A stretch of DNA of 44,295 nt, taken from Sinorhizobium sp. 8-89 (GTDB lineage: Bacteria > Pseudomonadota > Alphaproteobacteria > Rhizobiales > Rhizobiaceae). The stretch covers positions 1 to 44,295 of the forward strand of contig NZ_JASKLR010000034.1 in the NCBI RefSeq assembly GCF_030124325.1, written 5' to 3'. The notes under the pieces were generated by a model, which saw only the letters and a program-made list of their open reading frames with translations, did no database searches and was not told the DNA's origin. A program made the position numbers and the translations under genes. Each line of letters begins with the position of its first letter. Position 1 is the stretch's first letter. Shown here piece by piece: positions 33,962 to 42,971 of this stretch.

Positions 33962-35023
33962 TCACCGTGTCCTCGGGTCGATGAAGCGATAGACAATGTC
34001 CGAGAGGAGATTGATCGCGATGGAAATGATACCGATCAGCAGCACGCTGCCGAGAACGGCGTTCATGTCGGCGAAGAACAATGCGGATGTCAGGTACTGA
34101 CCCAGGCCCGGCCAGGCGAATACCGTCTCGATGAGCACCGTGCCATCGAGCAGGCCGCAATAGGCGAGCGCAACAACGGTAAGAAGCTGGACGCGAATGT
34201 TGCGGAAGGCGTGGCGCCAGACGACTGAACGCTGGCTTAGCCCCTTGGCGCGCGCAGTCAGGACATATTCCTGGCGGAGCTGTTCCAGCATGAAGCTTCG
34301 GCTCATGCGGCTGAGATAGGCCATGGCCGCATAGCCGAGGATCAGCGCCGGCGCGACCACATGGTGAAGGGCACTCCAGAACACTTCCCATTCGCGGGCG
34401 AGAATGGAGTCCAAAAGGATCGATCCGCTCGGTCCCTCGACAAGGCCCTCGTTATAGATATCGATGCGCCCGCCTCCGGGGATCAGTCCAAATTTTGCAT
34501 AGAAGACGAGAATGACGATGGTGCCGAGCCAAAAGATCGGTGTCGAATAACCAAGCAGACCGACAATGCGGCCAAGATGGTCGACCCACGTTCCCTTGCG
34601 TACAGCAGAAATGACCCCAAGCGGGACACCCAGACCAGCACCGATCAGTGTCGCAAGCGTCGCAAGTTCGATGGTTGCCGGAAAGACGCGGGCAAGGTCG
34701 CTGGCGACCGGGTTCTTGGTGATGTGAGACTGGCCGAATTCCAGATGCACGACGTCACTCAAATATGCGCCGAACTGAACATAAAGCGGTCGGTCCAGCC
34801 CCATCTCCTTGTGGACCCGTTCGTAGGTCGCCTGGTCGGCCTGGTCGCCGATCGCCGCAATGACGGGGTCGGCAGGAACGAGGCGCCCGATTACGAAGGT
34901 GATCACCAGCAGGCCGAGCAGGGTCGTCAGAATAACTGCGAGGGAAGTGGCTACCTTTCTCAACCCAGACAGCAGTTTGCTGCTGTCTGGGCTGCGTGCG
35001 GCAGTCGCTTGGGAGGAGGTCAA
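33962..35023 (-). CDS. Peptide/opine-type ABC importer permease (DppB-like)
   Basis: This 353-residue permease has a first helix (SLAVILTTLLGLLVITFVIG), then RLVPADPVIAAIGDQA and the DppB signature ERVHKEMGLDRPLYVQFGAY with LEFGQSHITKNPVASDL. Later helices and the EAA loop (YVLTARAKGLSQRSVVWRHA) follow, ending LLSDIVYRFIDPRTR. There is no in-frame ATG near the start, so I use TTG at 35023, with AAGGAC upstream. It follows the binding-protein gene by 25 bases. Confidence 0.9.
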   Translation of the reverse strand: MTSSQATAARSPDSSKLLSGLRKVATSLAVILTTLLGLLVITFVIGRLVPADPVIAAIGDQADQATYERVHKEMGLDRPLYVQFGAYLSDVVHLEFGQSHITKNPVASDLARVFPATIELATLATLIGAGLGVPLGVISAVRKGTWVDHLGRIVGLLGYSTPIFWLGTIVILVFYAKFGLIPGGGRIDIYNEGLVEGPSGSILLDSILAREWEVFWSALHHVVAPALILGYAAMAYLSRMSRSFMLEQLRQEYVLTARAKGLSQRSVVWRHAFRNIRVQLLTVVALAYCGLLDGTVLIETVFAWPGLGQYLTSALFFADMNAVLGSVLLIGIISIAINLLSDIVYRFIDPRTR

Positions 35024-35048
35024 GTTGCTTGTCCTTGGCTTGCGGCGA

Positions 35049-36644
35049 TCACTCGCCCTTGGTCACGGTATCCCAGCGGGTCAGCCAGGTGGAATGACCG
35101 ACATATCCCTTGACCTCCTTGCGGACCGCCTTGGCGTCCGTTCGCTGGAACGAGGTGACGAGGGCGGGGGAGGCAGCGAGGTATGCCTTGTTGATCTGGG
35201 CGTACAGCTCGGTACGCTTTGCCTTGTCGGTTTCGTGGGCGGCGGCCGTCACCATGTCCTGAATCTCCTTCGGCACATCCCATGCCGACCGCCAGGCAAG
35301 CAGTCCAGTCAGCTTGGCCTCGTCGCTGTTGTCTTTGTTGGTCGCATAGGAGGCGAGAACCGCATGAGGGTCCGGCAGACGTTCGCCCGAGCGGGCCGAG
35401 AAGATCTCGAAGTCGCGCTCGCGGAACTTGCCGATGTGGTCGCCGCCCTGCAGATCGAGCTTGATGCCGGCTTTGGCGGCATTGGCCTGAATTGACTGCG
35501 CAACTTCGAATTCCGGCGTGACCGGCGTTGCAAAGTAGACCTTGGAGAAGCCATCGGGATAGCCGGCTTCGGTCAGCAGCTGCTTGGCCTTGGCGATGTC
35601 CAGCTTGTAGGAATTGTCGCTAATGGCGCCCGGCAGGCCGGCGGGAATAATGCTCTGCTGCTTGATGCCGTAATACTTCATGACGGTGTTGCTGAGGCCG
35701 TCATAGTCGATGAGATAGCGGAATGCTTCGCGGACCTTCGGATTGGAAAGGATCTCGTCCTTCTGGTCGAGGGCCAGGTAGTAAAAGCCAAAGCCCGGCG
35801 TTTTCTGGATTTCAACCTTGCCGCCGGCCTCGAGCGCTGCAAGGTCCGTCGAGGACAAACGGGTCGCGACGTCCATGTCGCCCGCCTCGATCTGCAGGCG
35901 CTGTGCGGAGGATTCCGGGAAATGGCGAAGGATCACGCGGCGCATCGCGGGTTCACCCTGCCAGTAGTCCGAATACGCTTCAGCGATCAGCAGTTCGTTG
36001 GAGCGCCAGGTCTTAAGCGAGTAGGGGCCGGAGCCCGCATCTGCCGTCTGCAGATATTCGCGTCCCATGTCGCCATTCTTTTCCTTGTCTGCAAGGAAAA
36101 CGCTGTCGAGGATTGAGGTGGAGAAGCTTGCCAGTGAGAGAAGGATGAGGTCGGCATTCCAGACCTCAGGTGTTTCAATCACGACTGTTTGATCGTCACT
36201 GGCGCGGATGAGGCTATCGACGGTTTCAGCGGAAAAGCCCCATTGGCGCAAGTCCGTGGATGGCGCCAGGCCGAGCTTGACCAGACGCCGCAGCGACCAC
36301 TCGACGTCTTTGGCCGTCAGCGGGTTGCCCGAATGGAAGGTGACATCCGAGCGGATCTTGAAGGTGAAGGTCTTGCCGTCTTCCGAGACTGTCCAGCTTT
36401 CAGCAAGGCCCGGCTTTGGCTGGGTGATCTCGTCTGCCGAAAGCACGATCAGTCGTTCATAGAGATTGGCAACGACTTCGGCTGCTTCGAGCTGGTTCAG
36501 CTCATGTGGGTCAAGGCCGCGCATCGAAGACATATTGGTGGCAATCACCAACTGGTCGGTCGGTGTCTTGGCGTTTGCGCCAAGCGGGATGCCGGTTGCA
36601 ATGGCAACGGCGCTGGCCAGCAAAATGAAATGACGTCTAAGCAT
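35049..36644 (-). CDS. ABC importer periplasmic substrate-binding protein (family 5)
   Basis: This 531-residue family 5 extracellular solute-binding protein has a signal peptide at residues 1-~25 (LRRHFILLASAVAIATGIPL, cleavage near ANA). Landmarks are LVIATNMSSMRGLDPHE, ANLYERLIVL, KPGLAESWTVSEDGKTFTFK, DVTFHSGNPLTAKDVEWSL and a KVREAFRYLIDYDGL segment. Such proteins bind peptides, opines, glycosides or nickel complexes, so the ligand cannot be told from sequence. The ATG at 36644 has CAGGAGGAAAC upstream. It is the first gene of the importer operon, divergent from the GntR/FCD regulator, with a candidate operator between. Confidence 0.92.
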   Translation of the reverse strand: MLRRHFILLASAVAIATGIPLGANAKTPTDQLVIATNMSSMRGLDPHELNQLEAAEVVANLYERLIVLSADEITQPKPGLAESWTVSEDGKTFTFKIRSDVTFHSGNPLTAKDVEWSLRRLVKLGLAPSTDLRQWGFSAETVDSLIRASDDQTVVIETPEVWNADLILLSLASFSTSILDSVFLADKEKNGDMGREYLQTADAGSGPYSLKTWRSNELLIAEAYSDYWQGEPAMRRVILRHFPESSAQRLQIEAGDMDVATRLSSTDLAALEAGGKVEIQKTPGFGFYYLALDQKDEILSNPKVREAFRYLIDYDGLSNTVMKYYGIKQQSIIPAGLPGAISDNSYKLDIAKAKQLLTEAGYPDGFSKVYFATPVTPEFEVAQSIQANAAKAGIKLDLQGGDHIGKFRERDFEIFSARSGERLPDPHAVLASYATNKDNSDEAKLTGLLAWRSAWDVPKEIQDMVTAAAHETDKAKRTELYAQINKAYLAASPALVTSFQRTDAKAVRKEVKGYVGHSTWLTRWDTVTKGE

Positions 36645-36712
36645 TTTTTGTTTCCTCCTGTTGAGGCTCCTCAACCTCGAGCTGCCAATTTTCATATCGA
36701 CAACGATCTGAA

Positions 36713-36728
36713 ATCTGGTATATCAGAT
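36713..36728. promoter_or_regulatory. Candidate operator for the GntR/FCD regulator
   Basis: ATCTGGTATATCAGAT is a 16-base dyad with 7 of 8 pairs matching. Its TGGTATATCA core is like the TNGTATACNA-type sites of FCD-family GntR proteins. An overlapping inverted repeat, GATCTGA (36705-36711) / TCAGATC (36723-36729), uses the same right arm. It lies between the divergent binding-protein gene and the regulator gene. Confidence 0.55.
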
Positions 36729-36767
36729 CTCACAAGTCGATTTGAACGTCAATAGGATTTTAAAGCC

Positions 36768-37478
36768 ATGGCTCATCAACCAAGTCAGTCGGGTGGTGTC
36801 GGGGCTATCGAGCGGATCGATCCCCAGTTTCAGCTGACGATGCGTGACCACGTTCACCGGATTCTGCGTGGAGCGATCATTGCCGGGCGGTTTGCGGCTG
36901 ACGAAAAGGTCAACGAACGCCAGCTGGCGGAGCAGTTTGGGGTCAGTACGACCCCGGTCAAGGAGGCCCTGCGCCAGTTGGAGGCGGAAGGGCTCGTCGA
37001 AGCGCTGCCGCGACGCGGCGTGATAATCCGTTTCAACATGAATTGGGCCGAGGAGATGATCCTTGCCCGCGCGGCACTGGAGTCGATGATCGGCCATCTG
37101 GCTGCAAAACGCATATCGGCCGAGGCCGCAGAGGCCTTGAAGGCGACCGTGAAGCTGATGGAGGCGGCGACATCGTCCGGAAACGCGGACGAGCTGATCA
37201 CGCTCAACGAGACCTTTCACGACCAGATTCACAAGGCTTCGCGCTGTCAATATCTAGCCCGCCTGATCGAACGCCAGCAATTTTACGACGCCAGCATCCG
37301 GCGCATCATTCATTCGGATCCTGCCGAACGCGAAAAGGCACTGCGGGAGCATACCGCTATAGCGACGGCGATCGTCGCGGGGGATGTCGAAGGCGCTGAG
37401 AAGCAGATGCGCGACCACGTGGTGCGCTCCGGCGAGACATATCTTTCAATCGTTTTCGGAAGCAAAGAGGGCAAATAA
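36768..37478 (+). CDS. GntR-family regulator with FCD domain
   Basis: The product is 236 residues. The N-terminal winged helix (~25-90) has VHRILRGAIIAGRFAADEKV, then ERQLAEQFGVSTTPVKEALR and LEAEGLVEALPRRG. The C-terminal FCD effector domain (~95-225) has EEMILARAALESMIGHLAAK, the metal-ligand-like LNETFHDQIHKAS and LREHTAIATAIVAGDVEGAE. FCD regulators usually repress catabolic operons and respond to sugar acids or amino-acid-like ligands. It is divergent from the importer and directly abuts the next catabolic gene (the GTG start follows its TAA with no gap), so it likely controls both directions. Confidence 0.92.
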   Translation: MAHQPSQSGGVGAIERIDPQFQLTMRDHVHRILRGAIIAGRFAADEKVNERQLAEQFGVSTTPVKEALRQLEAEGLVEALPRRGVIIRFNMNWAEEMILARAALESMIGHLAAKRISAEAAEALKATVKLMEAATSSGNADELITLNETFHDQIHKASRCQYLARLIERQQFYDASIRRIIHSDPAEREKALREHTAIATAIVAGDVEGAEKQMRDHVVRSGETYLSIVFGSKEGK

Positions 37479-38399
37479 GTGAGTGGAAAACTCGAGATCG
37501 TCAGAAGGGCACTTGGCGGCATTTCCGGTGTACCCGTCACCCCCTATCGCGCCGATGGCACTGTGGATGTCGAAAAGCTCGACGCGCTAATCAAGGGGCT
37601 CGCTGCTGCACGCGTCCACAACCTCATGGCCGCAGGCAATACCGGCGAGTTCTTCACGCTGACGCTGGATGAAATCCGTCTGGTGCATGCGACGACGATC
37701 AAGGCTGCTGCCGGAGAGTCGCTTGTCAGCGCTGCCGTGGGACGTTCTCTGGCCGACGCCAAGTCGCTCGCAAGCGATGCGATTGCCGAAGGCGCCGACG
37801 CGATCATGGGACATCATCCGATGGATCCCTTTGCCGGACCGTCCTACCAGGCCCGCTATTTCCTCGAGCTGGCCGATTTCTGCACGGTGCCCGTGATTGC
37901 CTATGTGCGCAGCGACGGTTTGTCGGTTGCCGATTTCCGCGCGCTTGCGCTGCATCCTAATATCGCAGGCATCAAGTTCGCGTCCTCCAACCTGATGCTG
38001 CTGGCCGAGGTCATCCGTTCCACCCGGGATGCCCCTGCGATCTGGGTCTGCGGCCTCGCCGAAGGCTGGGCTCCGGCCTTCTACGCCCTTGGCGCCCGCG
38101 GCTTTACCTCCGGCCTCGTCAATGTCTTTCCCGAGCGCTCGCATGCCATTCTTCGCGCGCTTGACGAAGGCAACTATGCCGCTGCGCGCCGGCTCATCGA
38201 TGGCATCGCTGAGTTCGAATCCCTGCGCACGAAATACAATAACGGCGCGAACGTCACCGTGGTCAAGGAAGCGCTGGCCATGCTTGGGAATGAAGTTGGC
38301 CCGGTGCGTGTTCCGGGCGTCGTGGCGTTGAACGAAGGCGAGCGCGCCATCCTACGCACCGTCGTCGATCGCGTCACGTCCGAAACCCGCGCCGCTTGA
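37479..38399 (+). CDS. DHDPS / KDG-aldolase-family lyase
   Basis: This 306-residue (beta/alpha)8 enzyme of the dihydrodipicolinate synthase family shows VPVTPYRADGTVDVEKLDAL, LMAAGNTGEFFTLTLDEIRL, the AYVRSDG tyrosine region (Y142) and the Schiff-base lysine in IAGIKFASSN (K166). In DapA the glycine-threonine-threonine loop precedes GE; here it is GNTGE, so a role in lysine synthesis is unlikely. Family relatives dehydrate or cleave 2-keto-3-deoxy sugar acids. Start is GTG at 37479, immediately after the regulator stop. With the enolase-superfamily gene 13 bases downstream, it should act on the keto-deoxy product of that dehydratase; this is inferred. Confidence 0.88.
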   Translation: MSGKLEIVRRALGGISGVPVTPYRADGTVDVEKLDALIKGLAAARVHNLMAAGNTGEFFTLTLDEIRLVHATTIKAAAGESLVSAAVGRSLADAKSLASDAIAEGADAIMGHHPMDPFAGPSYQARYFLELADFCTVPVIAYVRSDGLSVADFRALALHPNIAGIKFASSNLMLLAEVIRSTRDAPAIWVCGLAEGWAPAFYALGARGFTSGLVNVFPERSHAILRALDEGNYAAARRLIDGIAEFESLRTKYNNGANVTVVKEALAMLGNEVGPVRVPGVVALNEGERAILRTVVDRVTSETRAA

Positions 38400-38412
38400 C
38401 GGAGAATTGAAC

Positions 38413-39552
38413 GTGCATATTACCGGTATCAAGACCTACATGCAGCGCGTGGACGACCGGCCGCGCCTGCTGCTCAAAATCGAGACTAGCGAAGGCATCA
38501 GCGGTTGGGGCGAATGCTACAACCACGGTCCTGATTGGGCACTGCCGCCGCTGCTCGACTATCTCTTCCACCAGATCGAAGGCGAGGACCCGCGGCGGGT
38601 GGAGTTCTTGGTTCTGAAGCTTAACCAGCAATGCCGGTTTCCGCCGGGAGCACTCGGTCTTGCCGCCATTTCGGCCATTGACCATGCACTTTGGGATATC
38701 GCCGGAAAGGCGGCCGGGTTGCCTGTCTATATGCTGCTGGGCGGCAATGTGCGCGATCGCGTGCGCGTCTATTGCGGGGTCTATACCGCGCCGGACGCCG
38801 AACATGCGCGAGACCAGACGCTTCGGCTTCACGAGGAATATGGCTATACCGCCTTCAAGCTCAGCCCCTATCGTCGCGACCTTCATGCCAGCCGTTGGGG
38901 TGAGCTCGTCAAGGAGACCGGTGACTGGTTCGGCCGTATCCGCGAACTAACCCCATCAAACTTCGAGTTCGCCTTCGACGCCCATGCGAAGATCTTCGAG
39001 CCTTATCAAGCTGTGCAGCTTGCATCGGCTATCGCCTCCCATGACCCTTACTTCTATGAGGAGCCGATACGGCCGGAGCATATCCCGGCCTGGGCCGAAC
39101 TGAAGGCGAAGGTCACGGTACCATTGGCGACGGGCGAATCCCTCTACAATCGCTTCGAGTTCTTGTCGCTGTTGTCGGCGCGGGGCGCCGACATTATTCA
39201 GCCGGATATCTGCGTGGTGGGTGGTGTAACCGAAATGCGCCGCATCGCAGCCATTGCCGAAGCGCATTACGTGACGGTTGCGCCCCACAACCCGATGGGG
39301 CCGCTTGCCACTGCGGTCAACGTGCATTTCTGTGTCGCGCAACCGAATTTCAAGATCCTGGAATTCAAGCCGCATGTGCATGCACCCTGGGCGCTCGATC
39401 CCTATATCCCCGTGGACGGCCACATGGAAATACGCCCCAACCGTCCAGGCTGGGGTATCGAGATCGATGAGAAGGTTCTCGAAAAGGACGATTATATCCA
39501 CTGGGAACGCAAGGTTACCAGCAAGCCGGATGGTGCGACGGCTTATCCCTGA
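38413..39552 (+). CDS. Mandelate racemase/enolase-superfamily sugar-acid dehydratase (galactonate dehydratase-like)
   Basis: The product is 379 residues. The N-terminal capping domain is ~1-120 (LLKIETSEGISGWGECYNHG, then AAISAIDHALWDIAGKAAGL). The barrel follows with GYTAFKLSPY, a metal ligand in EFAFDAHAKIFE, FYEEPIRPEHI, LATGESLYNRFEF, DIIQPDICVVGGVTEMRRIA and the catalytic-histidine loop VAPHNPMGPLATAVN. The last motif is typical of galactonate dehydratase-like members. I chose GTG at 38413 with GGAGA at 38401-38405; a TTG two codons upstream lies too close to it. The gene probably makes a 2-keto-3-deoxy acid for the upstream lyase. Exact substrate unknown. Confidence 0.88.
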   Translation: MHITGIKTYMQRVDDRPRLLLKIETSEGISGWGECYNHGPDWALPPLLDYLFHQIEGEDPRRVEFLVLKLNQQCRFPPGALGLAAISAIDHALWDIAGKAAGLPVYMLLGGNVRDRVRVYCGVYTAPDAEHARDQTLRLHEEYGYTAFKLSPYRRDLHASRWGELVKETGDWFGRIRELTPSNFEFAFDAHAKIFEPYQAVQLASAIASHDPYFYEEPIRPEHIPAWAELKAKVTVPLATGESLYNRFEFLSLLSARGADIIQPDICVVGGVTEMRRIAAIAEAHYVTVAPHNPMGPLATAVNVHFCVAQPNFKILEFKPHVHAPWALDPYIPVDGHMEIRPNRPGWGIEIDEKVLEKDDYIHWERKVTSKPDGATAYP

Positions 39553-39637
39553 GATCTGCCGAACCGGAACTCGAGCTCAGACCGCTGCGCGGCGTCCATC
39601 TCAAGGCTTGATCGGCCAGGCCCGCTGTCGCAACTGA

Positions 39638-39666
39638 ACCGCGCCGTCAGTCCGGACCGGCGCGGT
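39638..39666. terminator. Hairpin downstream of the catabolic operon
   Basis: ACCGCGCCG (39638-39646) pairs with CGGCGCGGT (39658-39666) over 9 bp with an 11-base loop, 86 bases after the dehydratase stop and ahead of the convergent cold-shock gene. It has no T-tract, so it is only a plausible terminator. Confidence 0.45.
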
Positions 39667-39746
39667 GTGCTGGTCAAGTGCGCAGCTTCACCGACCCAAT
39701 CGGCGCAGCTGTGCCCGAATGAAACGTGAGTTATCCCTGGCCGACG

Positions 39747-39950
39747 TCAGGCAGGGGTGACGTTTTCGGCCTTCGATTTGCCTGTCTTGCGATCCTGGCC
39801 AAGTTCATACGTGACTTTCTGACCCTCACGCAGCGAGCCGCCATGTCCGACGGCAGAGACGTGCACGAACACATCAGCGCCGCCGTTATCTGGTGTGATG
39901 AAGCCGAAGCCTTTGTCCTGATTGAAAAACTTTACGGTACCTGATGCCAC
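39747..39950 (-). CDS. Cold-shock protein (CspA family)
   Basis: The product is 67 residues. The single cold-shock domain has RNP1 KGFGFITPD and RNP2 DVFVHVSAV, with the start ASGTVKFFNQ. It binds single-stranded RNA or DNA and acts as an RNA chaperone. I chose the GTG at 39950, with GGGGGA just upstream, because it gives the standard ~67-70 residue length; the frame is open 9 codons further. It is convergent with the dehydratase gene. Confidence 0.92.
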   Translation of the reverse strand: MASGTVKFFNQDKGFGFITPDNGGADVFVHVSAVGHGGSLREGQKVTYELGQDRKTGKSKAENVTPA

Positions 39951-40140
39951 GGAGTCCCCCCTGGTGATTACGGCCAATTGCCGCCGGAAGCATAGCGAGT
40001 GCAGCGGACAACAGCAAACGGCAATGCCGCAGAATACCGTTCATCCTGCGCACGAAGCTCAGGAACCAGGTAAAGTATGATCACAGGCGATTTCCAAACA
40101 TCGCGGATCCTGCATGGCGCCGGGGACCGTTAAGATATCG

Positions 40141-40617
40141 CTACAGATCCAACCCAACGATCTCGACGGGATGAGATCGAAGCCCCATTCGAAGGGTGCT
40201 GTGCAACGCATCTGCTGCCGATCTCGACACCATGTTTTGGATCGTGATGTGAGGCTGCCACTTCCGCAGGTCTTGTCCGCCCGGCCACGAAACGAAAGTC
40301 ACTCTCAATTCAATGTGGACGCGTTCGACCTGCGGGCTTGCGATTGTGAAGGCAACGCCGGCACCGAGGTGACGCAGACCGGGGACCTGGGCCGTAATGC
40401 CACGATTTGCGGCAGCGACTTCTGTAAGATGTTTGAGGATCTGCTCCATGTACTCGCCGGGCAGGCGGTGAAACATCGTCAGATGAGCTCGGAGGAAATT
40501 TCGAGGCGGTGGAAAGTGTGCCCGCCGCAAGCGATCGATGTGGTTCCAGATCGTTATCCGAAAATTTTCGCAGTCAGTATCAGCGGCCGGATCGTCTTCA
40601 AACCATCTATCCTTCAC
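40141..40617 (-). CDS. 2'-5' RNA ligase superfamily protein with a premature stop
   Basis: The frame of 158 residues has the two HxT motifs of the 2H phosphoesterase/RNA ligase fold: RAHLTMFHRLPGE (~43-55) and WQPHITIQNMV (~120-130). Family proteins usually continue after GLDL with WRYxxGPW. Here TAG at 40141-40143 replaces that tryptophan codon, and the same frame goes on RYLNGPR. The last conserved strand is therefore cut off, probably by a TGG to TAG change, and the N-terminal strand is also poorly conserved. It may be non-functional. I keep it as CDS because both catalytic motifs are intact. Confidence 0.65.
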   Translation of the reverse strand: MKDRWFEDDPAADTDCENFRITIWNHIDRLRRAHFPPPRNFLRAHLTMFHRLPGEYMEQILKHLTEVAAANRGITAQVPGLRHLGAGVAFTIASPQVERVHIELRVTFVSWPGGQDLRKWQPHITIQNMVSRSAADALHSTLRMGLRSHPVEIVGLDL

Positions 40618-40897
40618 GACCTCGACGAAACCAGTAGAGATGTACGTGGTTCAAAATGATCAGCGCGTCCATCCCCGAGAGGACCGACGCCTTACGTTAC
40701 ACAGCACTGGGCGCAGCGCGAGAATTTCGGCTACGCCGGCTCAGTAGTAGGAGAGACGCATTCTTACCGTTGCCCGTAACAGGGCTGAAAGGTGTTGTCG
40801 TTGCTGTATGACCGGTAACGGTCATAACGCCGCTCGACATGGGCTGAGCTTGGCTTCGAGTAGACCTGTGGATGACATCGCTTTATGCCAAGCGCCT

Positions 40898-41882
40898 TTA
40901 CAAAGCTGATGAGGAGACCCGGTTGGCGTGGTGACAGGCGGTCAGTAGGCCGGGAGCACCGGTCCTCGCCGTTAACTCGGGTTCCTGTTCCGCGCAAATT
41001 GATGTTGCCCTCCAGCAACGAGTCCGGAAGCGGCAGCCGCTCGGCGGATCAGCAGGGCTGGGCAGATCGCCCTGCAGAACGATGCGTTTGCGTTGACCGC
41101 GCAGCCTTGGGTCGGGCGTCGGCACGGCTGAGAGTAGCGCTTGAGTGTAGGGGTGGGCTGGAGCCGAGAAGATCTGCTCCTTCGGTCCGGTTTCGATGAT
41201 CTTGCCGAGATACATAACCATCGCGCGGTCCGAGACATGTCGCACCACGGCAAGATCATGGGCAACGAACAGCATGGCTAGATTGCGTTCGCGCCGCAGT
41301 TTGGCCAAGAGATTGACAACCTGCGCCTGGACCGAAACATCGAGGGCGGAGACGGGCTCGTCGCAGACGAGCAGCGAGGGGTTCAAGGTTAGCGCCCGGG
41401 CGATACCGAGGCGCTGTCGCTGGCCACCGGAGAATTCCGAGGGATAGCGCTCGGCATGCTCGCCCCTCAGGCCAGCGGCTTCGAGTAGTGCGACCGTTTC
41501 TTCGCGCCAGCGCTCCTTTGGCACCGTGCCTGGGTGCAGCGCCCAGGGCTCCGAGATCAAGCGATCCACCCGCATTCGAGGATTGAGCGACTGATAGGGA
41601 TCCTGGAAGACAACTTGCATCTTGCGACGCAGTGCGTGAAGCTCCTTGCCGCTTGCCTGGGTGAGGTCGGCGCCATCGAGCAGTGCCCGGCCGCTGGTAG
41701 CCGGGCCAAGCTTCAGCAGGGTGCGGACCAGCGATGTCTTCCCAGCAGCCGCTTTCACCCACGAGACCCAAGGTTTCACCTCGGGCGATTTCGAAGCTGA
41801 CGTTCTCGACCGCGCGGATCGGCGCCGCGACTGTGCCGAAGTGACGGGACAGGTTTTCGACCTTGAGAAAGGGTTCGTTCAT
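40898..41882 (-). pseudogene. Frameshifted peptide-type ABC ATPase (OppF/DppF-like)
   Basis: From the ATG at 41882 the frame reads NEPFLKVENLSRHFG, then ETLGLVGESGC, and then breaks inside the Walker A motif. One extra base at about 41744 changes GCGKTS to CWEDIA. In the other frame the protein continues GKTSLVRTLLKLGPATSGRA, Q-loop VFQDPYQSLNPRMRV, signature FSGGQRQRLGIARAL, Walker B LLVCDEPVSALD, switch VAHDLAVVRHVSD and the full C-terminal FRTRCWRA region. Apart from the insertion it looks complete. The start overlaps the stop of the OppD-like gene (ATGA). The insertion destroys the nucleotide-binding loop of any product made. Confidence 0.88.
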
Positions 41883-42600
41883 GCTGGCAGTACCGGAAAA
41901 TGGCAGGCGGCTTGGCGACCTGGACCCATGATTTCAAGGGGCGGCACTATCTGCGCGCAAAGCTCTCGCGCACGCGAACATCGCGTACGGAACGCACAGC
42001 CGGAGGGGAGGGCGACTGGATTGGGCGCGGAGCCGGCGATGGCTACCAATTCCGCATCTTCGCTGTCCATGCGCGGCTGCGATGCCAGCAGTCCGACGCT
42101 GTAGGGATGACGGGCATCCTCGAACAGTTCGAACACATTCGCCGTCTCGACAATCCGGCCGGCATACATGACGCCGACACGGTCCGCGAGTTCGGCGACG
42201 ACGCCGAGATCGTGGGTGATGAAGATCATGCCGGCGTCGCTCCGCTTGCGCACACGGTCGAGGAGGTCAATGATCTGCGCCTGGATGGTAACGTCGAGTG
42301 CGGTCGTCGGCTCGTCAGCGATGATGACATCCGGCTCCAACGCCACCGCCATGGCGATCATGATCCGCTGGCGCATGCCGCCGGAAAATTCGTGCGGATA
42401 TTGCTTGGCACGGCGCGCAGGATCGGGAATGCCGACGGCGGTCAGGAGATCGATCACGGCCCTGTCGACGCCGCCATCGGGCTGGAGCCCATGGATGCGA
42501 AACATCTCGGCGATCTGCCAGCCGATCGGGTAGACGGGGTTGAGGGCAGCCAGCGCATCCTGAAAGATCAGGGCGACGCGGTCGCCGCAAAGATCGCGCC
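41879..42600 (-). pseudogene. 5'-truncated peptide-type ABC ATPase (OppD/DppD-like)
   Basis: The homology begins at GDRVALIFQDALAALNPVY (the Q-loop), so Walker A and the first ~85 residues are missing. The rest is complete: HEFSGGMRQRIMIAMAVALE, DVIIADEPTTALDVTIQAQI, MIFITHDLGVVAELAD, HPYSVGLLASQPRMD and the cysteine-containing GCAFRTRCSRARELC. Upstream of ~42600 the frame turns into unrelated sequence and then into a dehydrogenase fragment on the other strand, marking a recombination junction. No permease or binding-protein genes remain for this second transporter. Confidence 0.85.
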
Positions 42601-42716
42601 GGGAGCACGGCCGCAGACGAGTTGATTTGACCATCTGCAGGTGAGACATGATTGAGCCGCGTGCCGTATGCGATCACCTGCACGTGCGCACTGCAAGCCA
42701 TCAATTGCGCCCGCCT

Positions 42717-42971
42717 AGGGGCCACATTGGCTTTCTCGGCGTCCCGCATGGCGTGCAGTTCGACGGACAGAACCTGTTCCTCGCCCAGGAAAGCCTGCTG
42801 GGGCGGACCTGCTCCGGTGAGAAGATACCTGCCATACCTGATGGATTTGGTACTGAACCGTGAGATCAACCCCGGAAAGGTATTCGACCTTGAAGTGGCG
42901 CTGACCGAGGTTGCCGACGGCGATCGGGCCATGGACGGGCGTCGCCCGATCAAGACGCTGTTGCGGGTTTG
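42717..42971 (+). pseudogene. 3' fragment of a zinc-type alcohol dehydrogenase, frameshifted
   Basis: The plus strand reads GHIGFLGVPHGVQFDGQNLF and LAQESLLG, then, after an extra base near 42807, GGPAPVRRYLPYLMDLVLNR, then EINPGKVFDLEVALTEVADG and DRAMDGRRPIKTLLRV to the TGA at 42969-42971. These are the last ~85 residues of a zinc-dependent alcohol dehydrogenase. The catalytic and most of the nucleotide-binding parts are absent. It abuts the truncated ABC gene, so both ends were lost in the same rearrangement. Confidence 0.75.
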
